Shown here: positions 1 to 10,744 of the stretch, one piece after another
How the letters are laid out: every line of letters begins with the position of its first letter
Position numbering within the stretch: position 1 is the first letter of the stretch
Assembly (NCBI GenBank): GCA_947568835.1
Contig: OX387603.1
Span: 26,994,651-27,058,650 of the forward strand
Length of the DNA: 64,000 bases
Origin: Protonemura montana
Taxonomy: Eukaryota; Arthropoda; Insecta; Plecoptera; Nemouridae
Direction of reading: 5' to 3'
The notes under the pieces: model-generated
Seen by the model: only the letters and a program-made list of their open reading frames with translations
The model's database searches: none
Told to the model about the DNA's origin: nothing
Made by a program: the position numbers and the translations under genes

Positions 1-705
1 ATAGATGAGCGGACAATATCGGGAATGATACTGCAATTCTATTTTGTACCATAAAATCTATTTTTTAATCCACAACAAAATCTAAAAAGAAGTTATTTGG
101 TGTTGCCTAGAAGAGTGTGGCACTCCAACCATGAATTACAAATATGTCATTTGAAATAAATTTGATAAGAAGATGCTGATACAATGTTTGTTTGGTTGTA
201 CATAACACTGGTCAATGTGTGCAATGCCATCCCAGCTCCACAAAATCTATAGTTGTCTGTATTGGATAATTTTTTATTGTCTGATCTGGACTCACGATAA
301 ATAACTTGCGCTCCACATTAAAATATTATCTTTAACATCATCATAACAAAAAAACATCTAATTATTGTACTTTTCTCCTGTACAGTATTTTAGTGAAAAA
401 AATAGCATTTTTATGATTTTGTGGTATGAATAATACTGCTACAAGTAGAATTTCCAACCTACAAGTTCAATGTCTTAAATACAATAGACCCCAAGAAGAC
501 CTAATCTTATCTTGGTAATCAGTTAAAAGCAACAGATAATAAAAGGTAGGTACTTCATAATCTTAGTTCCATACTTGTGAGAATTAATAATAGGTGGTAA
601 ATAAAATATCATAATGTGAAACAATAGAACTGAAACCACTAGCAAGGGCAGACCATTGAATTGTGAAGATCAAGAGTAATTCGTTACAAGACGATGGCCA
701 GCAGA
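1..705. other. Intergenic, AT-rich, downstream of Rab4
   Basis: No coding region, RNA gene or repeat structure is recognised here. It lies 3' of the minus-strand Rab4 gene, so part of it is probably Rab4 3' UTR. A minus-strand AATAAA (plus TTTATT, about 273-278) is a possible but unproven polyadenylation signal. Confidence 0.5.
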
Positions 706-1424
<719 letters not shown>

Positions 1425-1689
1425 TTAGATAAATTAAGAACGTTTTAATTAGATTGTCAAAGTTGACATTCACATGAGCCTAACCTGTCCTGTCAGCCAC
1501 GAAATTCTTGATGTGAACTAGATTTTGGAGCAACTTCAGTCTTTAAATCACTTATATTGTAATGTTGTGTATTCTCGGAAGTAGGTAATCTTTAGATATC
1601 AAAATATTGACCACATCTAAGTTGATCTAGGTCATTATGGCTGGATCTGTCACTGACATGTGAAGTGCTGCTGAAGGAGCGATGTTGTG

Positions 1690-2015
1690 AAGGGTGGGGT
1701 AGAAGAGAGTGGGGAAGAGTTCGTGGGAAGTTAGCCCCAGCCTGCCCCAGCCTTCGCCTCCAATAGCTCGGAATTGCTCGGAACCGCAGTAAAAATAGTG
1801 TTTACAAAAGGAACAACACACAAATATTCCACCCTTAATACCGCATGAACGCAAATAGGAACATCATTGCAATTTACACGAATCATAGAGTAAATGACAA
1901 GGTGTCGAATTGTGATAGTCTTCATTTTTGGCCCAGCCCAAAAAAAGGCTGACTTTTACGAAAATTTTGTTTTCAATTATTTGTTTGGAAATGAAGGGGA
2001 GTTACCTCTGTCTTA
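1690..2015 (+). mobile_element. Single-unit copy of the 148-bp repeat family with its leader
   Basis: A leader (about 1690-1920) containing 'gctcggaattgctcgg' and 'aaccgcagtaaaaatagtg' runs into one copy of the unit that is tandemly amplified at 54.07-56.10 kb ('tttttggcccagccc', 'aaaggctgacttttac', 'ttcaattatttg'). The same leader-plus-unit order appears at about 33.94-34.20 kb, and in reverse at 56.10-56.26 kb. This is a dispersed non-autonomous element with a single core unit. The class is not determined; elements with amplifiable cores of this kind are often Helitron-like, but no ends were identified. Confidence 0.6.
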
Positions 2016-2329
2016 GTGCCATTCCCACAAGCTACTCTTTGGCTCGGAAAAAAAATAAGAATATATGCAAACGTAAATTCGGCAGCAGACTTTTGTTCAA
2101 AGAAGCGGCGAGTGAAGCGTAAGATGCGTTTCCTGCCTACCTACTTTTAGAACTGCTTTCAACCGTTCCCAAACCAATAAATCTGAGATATTGTCACTTT
2201 AGGTCACATTGTTTTACACCTATAAACACAACTATATTATTTCGGCAAAAACTGTCGGGCATATGACATCTGCACTCTGATGGCTCTGCATAATACATCT
2301 CCACTCACCAAACAATGCGCACTATATAT

Positions 2330-2760
2330 TATGGATTATTCCAATCCACAATGGATTATGGCATAGTCTTTTGAGGCAACGCTTGAATGTAAGGTAATTT
2401 TCAAGCTGCAGAAAAGAGCCATAAGGTATATGTTACATTTACCAAGGAGAACCTCATGTAAAGAGATATTTAAAGATTTTGTGATTTTGACAATGCCATG
2501 CCTTTTTATCTAATAGTTACTTGTTTTTATCAAATTACATATTGGAGATTTAACTACAAGTGAAATACAATCTCATGCAACCAGACAACGGCACAATTTA
2601 TACATCGACATGCAGCCTCTGGTGAAAGGTCAAAAAACTGTTAATTTTTAGGTCAACAGTTGTTCAATGCTCTGCCAAATGATTTAAAAAACCAGACATG
2701 TATTTTTAAGACTAAAATCAAAAAATTTTTAATCAAGAATGTCTTTTACAGCGTCAAAGA
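2330..2760 (+). pseudogene. Jockey-like LINE reverse transcriptase C-terminal remnant
   Basis: With frame changes the stretch reads VFKLQKRAIRYMLHLP, then a CKEIFKDFVILTMPCLFI-like segment and later a LFNALPNDLKN-like segment. This is the characteristic region after the RT domain in jockey/CR1-type non-LTR elements. Several stops break it, so it is a dead fragment. A T-rich low-complexity tract follows at about 2760-2797. Confidence 0.6.
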
Positions 2761-2847
2761 TTTTATTTATTTATTTTTATTTTTTTTTTTTTTTTTGCTT
2801 AGATTTGGGCTTACACCCTGTGTCTAAGAATTTATACAGATTACAAA

Positions 2848-3051
2848 TTACAAAAGGTTTTCCCTGAAGGAATGTACATTTAACGGCCAGGGATGCACAG
2901 CGCTCTCCGGCAGTCTGTTCCATCTGTGAACGCTGTCGGACACAAAAGAGTGCCGTCCAGCGTTCGTTTGATGTCCACCAGGCTGTGGCAAGGTAAGGCT
3001 AACACAACTGTAGTCAGAGTCCACTAGGTTGTGGCAAGGTAAGGCTAACAC
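2848..3051 (-). pseudogene. Non-LTR retroelement ORF2 C-terminal fragment
   Basis: The minus-strand open stretch contains GRHSFVSDSVHRWNRLPE, the 'fs.r.v..WN.LP..vv' signature that ends CR1/L2-type ORF2 proteins. Only the last 60 or so residues survive. The coding sequence merges into the 46-bp tandem repeat at its 5' side, so part of the ORF was itself amplified. No complete element or target duplication is visible. Confidence 0.6.
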
Positions 3052-3167
3052 AACTGTAGTCAGAGTCCACTAGGTTGTGGCATGGTAAGGCTAACACAAC
3101 TGTAATCAGAGTCCACCAGCTTGTGGCAAGGTAAGGCTAACACAACTGTAGATCATGTAGAATTTCA
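2984..3167. repeat. 46-bp minisatellite, about 4 copies
   Basis: Units begin at 2984, 3030, 3076 and 3122, exactly 46 bp apart, each starting 'tgtggcaaggtaaggctaac'. Copies differ by only a few substitutions, so the expansion is fairly recent. It grows out of the retroelement fragment at 2848-3051. Confidence 0.9.
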
Positions 3168-3189
3168 AAATAATCTTAAGAGTGTAGAG

Positions 3190-3530
3190 GAATGGGTATA
3201 GAGGTAAATAATATGAAACTAAATTGTGCCAAAAACCAGTTAATTAAATTCACTAATAAGAAAAACATTAGTAATTAAGACTATAAAATAAATGATGTTA
3301 GCATTAAGTATGAAAATACATGTAAATATTTAGGGGTAACTCTTAGGTCTAACCTTAATTGGGAAGACCATGTAGGAAATATAGTCAAAAAGGGAAATAG
3401 GAAATTACGATTTGTCATGAGAAATCTGAAGGGTACAGATAAGAAGGTAAAGGAAAAGGCTTATCTGGAAATGGTGCGACCAATGTTGGAATATGCAGCA
3501 ACGGCATGGGACCCCCAAACATCGGGTAAA
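3190..3530 (+). pseudogene. CR1/L2-like reverse transcriptase remnant
   Basis: With stops and one frame change it reads 'YENTCKYLGVTLRSNLNWED', followed by 'VRNLKGTDKKVKEKAYLEMV'-like and 'RPMLEYAATAWDP' motifs. These are the hallmark YLGV..S.L.W and RP.LEYAS.VWDP segments just after the RT active site of CR1/L2-like elements. It is a dead fragment. Confidence 0.7.
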
Positions 3531-4049
3531 CAAATCATATTTAGGCATGGTTAGGGAGTTTAGGATTAAAGTGATTTATTATGGCTATGTATGTATTTAT
3601 TTCTGTGTAAAAATTGTTAAAACAATGTTATTTTGTTAAAAACAATAATAAATAAAAAAAATAAAATAAAAAACGCTGTCAACATTCCCAAGCTTAGGGG
3701 GTAGAAGTAGTGGGGCAAAATGTTTGTTGTAGGAAACCATTGCCATTGGTTGGCTGAATCTTCCCTTCCTTGCCATGTGAGCAACAGCACCACATGCATT
3801 CAGGCTACCTGTTGGGTTCAATCAGTGCTGTGGTGTAGAGATTAGCTGGGAATTCAAATTTCAATGGGGTGTAATACTTTTTTTACTTTTGAGGATCAAA
3901 CAAAGCAACTCTTTGTGAGTGATGGATATATTTTGATGTGTGGTGGAATCTAGAACACCAGACTTGTCTGGGAGAAAAAAGACAACCTTGCAAAGTATGT
4001 TGTTAGTACCAGGCAGTGGGTATAATTCAAATTCTCATGAACATAAAAA
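3531..4049. other. Intergenic, A-rich tail and unrecognised sequence
   Basis: An A-rich stretch at about 3640-3672 may be the tail of an old retroelement. The rest has no recognised gene or repeat. Confidence 0.4.
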
Positions 4050-4230
4050 TCCCAAACCCCTCATTTGCAGTTCTGACTTTACAAACTATTTGGGCCCTGC
4101 AGTCAATAGTGTTGATGCAGAGAGGTTTTTTAATCAATAAAACCTTGTGCTGACTGACAAACAAACAAGAATGAAGGAAGCTACCATTGAAACTTGTTCA
4201 ATGTTAAGTTTTAACAAGTAGTAGGTGTCG
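4050..4230 (+). pseudogene. hAT-type transposase C-terminal (dimerisation) fragment
   Basis: The reading frame gives VNSVDAERFFNQ, a stop, then NLVLTDKQTRMKEATIET. This resembles the C-terminal dimerisation region of hAT transposases and domesticated relatives (S.d.ERsFs...iltdkR..m...ie). The stop and missing upstream domains show a relic. No terminal repeats were found, and the match rests on a short motif. Confidence 0.45.
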
Positions 4231-4639
4231 CTCATGCTGCCATACAATGTATTTCATAGTGGCATTTATGTAAAATATTGGTTTGTGCTATTAGTTTTGT
4301 TCCAAGTCCCTAATAAATACCTACCTACTGATTCCTACTGATGTTGAAGACCTACACTAAATATTTGCTTTATTGTTATTATTATTGATAACTTCTTTAT
4401 TAGAGATCCCAGTGCTTGCCCAAAATCAGCATTCCTTTCGAATGTAGATCGCAAAATCCCTCTTTTATATTTAGCTATAAACGCTAAAATTAGATTAATT
4501 AGCACTAAAATTTCGATAAAATTAATGCTAAAAACACGTCTCTCTACCAATCTTCCATTTATTTTTTACTAATTTCACAGTTTTTCATTTGTTAATGATT
4601 TGCTATAAAAGAATCGCTAAATAATGAATACATTCCAAG

Positions 4640-4990
4640 AAAATCGGCTTGTACAAATCAGTTGTGGGGTATAAGTCCTGGGGAGATATTGCTAGGAGGC
4701 TGGAGACAGCACAAGACCGCGGAAGATCGGACCACCCTAAGAAGATGCTGGAAAGGGGCTACAACACAGATATAGGAAAATACTCCTTTCTAGCAGTCAG
4801 TGTACGTGCATGGAATCGTCTCCCAAGGGAATTAGTGGATCCCATAGCAGATAATGTCAACAAATTTAAAACCCAAAGTAAAATTCTAAAATTCTAAAAT
4901 TGTAATTGTACTTAGAGATGATATTAAGATGTTTGTAACCGAGTATAACATGTAACTCAAAACAAATGTATAAATAAATTATTATTATTA
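4640..4990 (+). mobile_element. 3' end of a CR1/L2-like LINE
   Basis: The open stretch from 4649 ends with GKYSFLAVSVRAWNRLPRE, the terminal signature of CR1/L2-like ORF2. It is followed by a short 3' UTR and an ATT-rich tail at about 4975-4992. This is a 5'-truncated insertion, related to the fragments at 2848 and 16881. Confidence 0.65.
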
Positions 4991-5159
4991 AATGAATAGG
5001 GAATGAATCATACCTGAATCATCATGAAAATGTAAGATGTCGTCGGCTAGGCAATTTGTGCATATCTTTTAATAAATTAGGTTACTCTTTTACTTGTACT
5101 ATAGTTTACAAAATATATCAAAGCACATTTTTTACATTTGGGAGGTGTTTTTTAGTGAA

Positions 5160-5777
5160 TAGCTAGATGCCTCTTGAGACTCCCTTTCACAGCAAATTCC
5201 TTTGCACAAGTTTCACATATGTGAAGCTTTAATCTTGAGTGGACAGCAGCCACGTGATTCAAGAGTGCTCTTGCGAGAAAATTCCTTCGAACGTGTTTCA
5301 CATTTATAAGGTTTCAATCCCGTGTGCACAGCCATGTGAGTTTTGAGGGTACTTTTCAATGCAAATTCCTTCCCACAAGTTTGACATTTGTGAGCTTTTA
5401 CTCAAGTGTGGACCATCATGTGATCCTTGAAATTATTCTTGTAAGAAAATCCCTTTGCACAATTTTCATAATTATAAGGTTTCAATCCAGTGTGCAGTAG
5501 CCATGTGAGTTTTGAGGACCTTTGTCGATGCAAATTCCTACCCACAAGTTTGACATTTGTAAGCCTTTACTGCGGTGTGGACCGTCATGTGATCCTTGAG
5601 ATTATTCTTGTAAGAAAATTCCTTCCCACAAGTTTCACATTTATAAGGTTTCAATCCAGCGTGCATAGACATATGTATTTCGAGATTACTTTTTAATGCA
5701 AATTCCTTGGCACATGTTTGACATTTGTAAGCTTTTACTCCAGTATGGCCTCTCATGTGAGCCGTGAGTGTACCCTT
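5160..5777 (-). pseudogene. Decayed 3' tail of the zinc-finger array
   Basis: Recognisable C2H2 fingers continue beyond the stop of the zinc-finger gene. Just after it the frame still encodes KGTLTAHMRGHTGVKAYK and two further fingers. A second in-frame stop lies near 5538, and more broken fingers run to about 5160. Compared with sister fingers, the stop at 5778-5780 is a CAG-to-TAG change and the next is AAG-to-TAG. The gene once carried several more fingers, and this part is drifting without selection. Confidence 0.8.
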
Positions 5778-8700
5778 CTAAGTAAAGTCCTTCCCACAAG
5801 TTTCACATTTATAAGGTTTCAATCCCGTGTGCACAGCCATGTGAGTTTTGAGGGTACTTTTCAATGCTAATTCCTTCCCACAAGTTTGACATTTGAAAGC
5901 TTTTACTCCAGTGTGGCCTCTCATGTGAGCCCTAAGTGTACCCTTCTGAGTAAAGTCCTTCCCACAAGTTTCACATTTATAAGGTTTCAATCCCGTGTGC
6001 AAAGCCATGTGAGTTTTAAGGTTTTGTTTCAATGTAAAGTCCTTCCCACAAGTTTGACATTTGAAAGCTTTTACTCCAGTGTGGCCTCTCATGTGAGCCC
6101 TAAGTGTACCCTTCTGAGTAAAGTCCTTCCCACAAGTTTCACATTTATAAGGTTTCAATCCCGTGTGCAAAGCCATGTGAGTTTTAAGGTTATGTTTCAA
6201 TGTAAATTTCTTCCCACAAGTTACACATTCATAAGGTTTCAATCCAGTGTGCACAGACATATGAGTTTCGAGATTCCTTTTTGATGCAAATTCCTTGGCA
6301 CAAGTTTGACATTTGAAAGCTTTTACTGCAGTGTGGACTCTCATGTGAGCCGTGAGTGAACTCTTCTGAGTAAAGTCCTTCCCACAAGTTTCACATTTAT
6401 AAGGTTTCAATCCCGTGTGCACAGCCATGTGAGTTTTAAGGGTACTTTTCAATGTAAATTTCTTCCCACAAGTTACACATTCATAAGGTTTCAATCCAGT
6501 GTGCACAGACATGTGAGTTGTAAGGGTACTTTTCAATGTAAATTTCTTCCTACAAGTTACACATTCATAAGGTTTCAATCCAGTGTGCACAGACATATGA
6601 GTTTCGAGATTACTTTTTAATGCAAATTCCTTGGCACAAGTTTGACATTTGAAAGCTTTTACTGCAGTGTGGACTCTCATGTGAGCCGTGAGTGAACTCT
6701 TCTGAGTAAAGTCCTTCCCACAAGTTTCACATTTGTAAGGTTTCAATCCCTTGTGCACAGCCATGTGAGTTTTGAGGGTACTTTTCAATGCTAATTCCTT
6801 CCCACAAGTTTGACATTTGTAAGCTTTTACTCCAGTGTGGACCGTCATGTGAGCCCTGAGTGTACCCTTCTGAGTAAAGTCCTTCCCACAAGTTTGACAT
6901 TTGTAAGCTTTTACTCCAGTGTGGACTGCCATGTGAGCCTTGAGTGTACTCTTCTGAGTAAAGTCCTTCCCACAAGTTTGACATTTGAAAGCTTTTACTC
7001 CAGTGTGGCCTCTCATGTGAGCCCTAAGTGTACCCTTCTGAGTAAAGTCCTTCCCACAAGTTTCACATTTATAAGGTTTTAATCCCGTGTGCAAAGCCAT
7101 GTGAGTTTTAAGGTTATGTTTCAATGTAAATTTCTTCCCACAAGTTACACATTCATAAGGTTTCAATCCAGTGTGCACAGACATATGAGTTTCGAGATTC
7201 CTTTTTGATGCAAATTCCTTGGCACAAGTTTGACATTTGAAAGCTTTTACTGCAGTGTGGACTCTCATGTGAGCCGTGAGTGAACTCTTCTGAGTAAAGT
7301 CCTTCCCACAAGTTTCACATTTATAAGGTTTTAATCCCGTGTGCACAGCCATGTGAGTTTTAAGGGTACTTTTCAATGTAAATTTCTTCCCACAAGTTAC
7401 ACATTCATAAGGTTTCAATCCAGTGTGCACAGACATGTGAGTTGTAAGGGTACTTTTCAATGTAAATTTCTTCCTACAAGTTACACATTCATAAGGTTTC
7501 AATCCAGTGTGCACAGACATATGAGTTTCGAGATTACTTTTTAATGCAAATTCCTTGGCACAAGTTTGACATTTGAAAGCTTTTACTGCAGTGTGGACTC
7601 TCATGTGAGCCGTGAGTGAACTCTTCTTAGTAAAGTCCTTCCCACAAGTTTCACATTTGTAAGGTTTCAATCCCGTGTGCACAGCCATGTGAGTTTTGAG
7701 GGTACTTTTCAATGCTAATTCCTTCCCACAAGTTTGACATTTGTAAGCTTTTACTCCAGTGTGGACCGTCATGTGAGCCCTGAGTGTACCCTTCTGAGTA
7801 AAGTCCTTCCCACAAGTTTGACATTTGTAAGGTTTCAATCCAGTGTGCACAGACATATGAGTTTCGAGATTACTTTTTAATGCAAATTCCTTGGCACAAG
7901 TTTGACATTTGAAAGCTTTTACTCCAGTGTGGACCATCATGTGAGCCTTGAGTGTACTCTTCTGAGTAAAGTCCTTCCCGCAAGTTTCACATTTATAAGG
8001 TTTCAATCCCGTGTGCAAAGCCATGTGAGTTTTAAGGTTATGTTTCAATGTAAATTTCTTCCCACAAGTTACACATTCATAAGGTTTCAATCCAGTGTGC
8101 ACAGACATATGAGTTTCGAGATTACTTTTTAATGCAAATTCCTTGGCACAAGTTTGACATTTGAAAGCTTTTACTGCAGTGTGGACTCTCATGTGAGCCG
8201 TGAGTGTACTCTTCTGAGTAAAGTCCTTCCCACAAGTTTCACATTTGTAAGGTTTCAATCCCGTGTGCAAAGCCATGCGAGACTTGACATGCCTCTTCTG
8301 AATGAATTCCTTTGCACACGAGTCCTTTCTGAGGAAACTATTTTTGCAGATTGTGCCTTTATATGCAGGGAAGTCGGATAGGTTGTTGAATTTCCTGTCG
8401 CAAATCTTTCCTGTGTTCTGAAAGTGGGCTTCCAACCCACCCTTGGTGGCAAATAGCTCCTGGCATGAGTCACGCCCAAAAAGATTCATCAAGAACGGCA
8501 TTTCAAGGGCATACAGTGAGGGCACCAGGCATTTCTCACAGTCACTTGCTTCATGCACCATTAAACTGTTTCTGTCACTGAAATTAGACAGGCAAACTTT
8601 GCACTGAAACAAATACGTGGCCCACGCAGGACTCTCTGGCGTTTCTTCGTCCCCAGAATCTGTTAAAGATAAAACAGATTTATACATTGTGTCAGTCATA

Positions 8701-10618
8701 CTTTGAGAAGAACAACAAGTTGTTCAACAAATAAATGCATTTATCACACAGGATGCACAGACTGAATAAGGAATGTAATTACTGAACAATAAGTTTGCCT
8801 TCTGCACATGCAGCTGCTGTCAGTTAGTGACATAAGATTGTAGTCAGTGTGCTTTTTTTCTTGTAATTAATTTGCAACAAATCAGATTTTATTTAATTTC
8901 TCTTTATAAAAGCAATGCTACCAAATGTGACACAAATTTTACAGCAAACTTTTAAAAGTTTGCCGTATTCCAGCGTATTTCTAGTGACTACACCACTGGT
9001 TGCAACGGAACAAATGCAGATCTAGAGATATCTATCCCGAAATGCCTCGAACGTTGGTTCTTCAAAATAGAGAAATAAACTTGCATCAAAAGCCTGCAAC
9101 GAAAAATCTGATAAAGAAAATTTCTCAGACATTCAATGCGTCTATTTAAATTTGGATGAAAATTATCAGCTCAACACAGACACCAACTTGTCCTCCGAGC
9201 AAATATTCGTTAATGAGACGACACTTAATTTTATTAAAATTAAATAAACTGGAATGCAGTGCCCTGGTGCATCTGGGCGGCCAGTCATTACGTCATCAAG
9301 ACCACAAATGGAATGAGCTTGCACTTACTGTAGAACACTTCATTGTAAGACACGGGGTGGGTTGACAATTCTGGTTGAAAATCAGCGATTAGACAGGGAT
9401 CTGATACTGCAAAATAATAAATGGATTAGCTTGGCAAGTAAATTAGACTTATGCTGACTTATTACTTTTAAAAAAATCCTCTATTTTTGTGTTCTTTTTT
9501 GACTAAAACATCGGAAATAATACGGATAAGTTATAGAAACATTTTTCTAACAACTAAAATTGTAGTTGTAAAATGCTTTTAAAAAAAAATGTGTACTAAT
9601 TAGACAATTCAATCAAGGTATTTTAATATTTCTACAACCAGTGAACAAACTTCCATAAAACATAAGGAATAGGTATATTTTTTAGGTTTGCCATGTCTAA
9701 AATGTCTATGGTTTGAGATCAGTTGGTTGCAAAACTCATTGAATGGGAAAGAATTCCTGGAATTAGAGGACAATGTTTGTGTGTGGGAATGTCTGGATTC
9801 ACACAATGCCACAGTTGTCTAACACAACCAACGAATCCTTTGTTAAAGCATGCTTTCCTAAAGCACTTAAGATGTCAATACACAAGTATGAGGGGGTTCA
9901 AAAGCGGATAAAAAACTACGGTCGATAAGTATACAGAGACTTGTGTCGAAAACGTATGAAAAATTAACGGCTTACAGAATGTCATTCCTAGCAGACCTAC
10001 CTCATTATTAACCTTATGGGTTTACATGATTTAGAGGAAAAATCAACATAAACTGCTCTGTATAAGTGCATTTAGGTGCAGTAGTACAGTGTCTAGATAA
10101 CGTCATTATTGAGAGTTAAAAGACTTATAGATATACATGTCGTGTGAATCAAAGATCAGACAAACAAATCTAACTACTCAAGTGAAATCACAATCTAACT
10201 AGGTTTCCCCCAAGACAGAAAAATTGCACCCATGCTGTATCAGCAAATGATTAACAACAAGAACAAATGTCCAATCAGGAAGTCACTCTGTTTTGCTAGA
10301 GTACACCACAGCAAGGGCCAAGTGGATTAGGCAATGGAGAAACTAAAAAAGAACTAGTAATCAACATTCAATAGCAATAAAATTAAAATAACAAAGCTGT
10401 TTTTACTTACTGAAGAGGTCATCTTTCTCAACCTTGGGGCAGATTAACAATTTGGGTTCCTCATCATGATCTGTTGGAAAAAAATAGTGTAAAAATAAAC
10501 ATTCAGATGCATAAAATACAACTAGATGACAACAGGTATAACAAGGAAACCTACCGCCGTGACAACTGTCATCCGACTGATATTCCAGTTTTATTTTGAG
10601 AGCGAGTGGATCAGCCAT
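5778..10618 (-). CDS. C2H2 zinc-finger protein, 29 complete fingers (4 exons)
   Basis: Predicted nuclear DNA-binding protein of 1,027 residues; the target is unknown. Exons are 10618-10555, 10470-10411, 9406-9329 and 8659-5778, all with GT-AG junctions and compatible phases. The first three exons encode an acidic leader starting MADPLALKIKLEYQS, with no recognised KRAB, BTB or ZAD domain. Exon 4 begins with one or more degenerate finger-like segments (a C-x2-C-x12-H-x4-C pattern), then 29 complete 28-residue C2H2 fingers (8249-5814) and a 30th cut by the stop. Linkers read TGLKP, TGVKA or TAVKA rather than canonical TGEKP. Fingers 7-17 and 18-28 are a tandem duplicate of 924 bp. An open frame of almost 3 kb with intact Cys/His throughout argues for function. 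The start in exon 1 is preferred over the in-frame ATG in intron 3 because the splice phases join cleanly. Confidence 0.85.
5898..7745 (-). repeat. Tandem duplication of an 11-finger block (2 x 924 bp)
   Basis: Fingers 7-17 (6822-7745) and 18-28 (5898-6821) are adjacent 924-bp blocks, exactly 11 units of 84 bp. Fingers 7-15 match 18-26 almost residue for residue (identical antisense stretches recur at 6417 and 7341). The last two fingers of each block differ. This is unequal crossing-over between fingers that kept the frame. Confidence 0.9.
8700..9328. other. Zinc-finger gene intron 3
   Basis: Intron 3 (8660-9328) holds no recognised gene or repeat. Intron 2 (9407-10410) likewise shows nothing recognisable except AT-rich sequence. 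Confidence 0.5.
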
Positions 10619-10744
10619 CTGTTAAATCAAACACATTAGGGAGGGAGCAAGTATATTCTGTCATAGAACCTAATTCAACACTAAATTTATTTTAAAGTTT
10701 AAAGTAAAATCCAGTTGCACATACATCTAATACATATAATTAAT

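Noticed and set aside
5886-8381. Plus-strand frames opposite the zinc-finger exon
   Set aside because: Antisense shadows of the 84-bp finger repeats.
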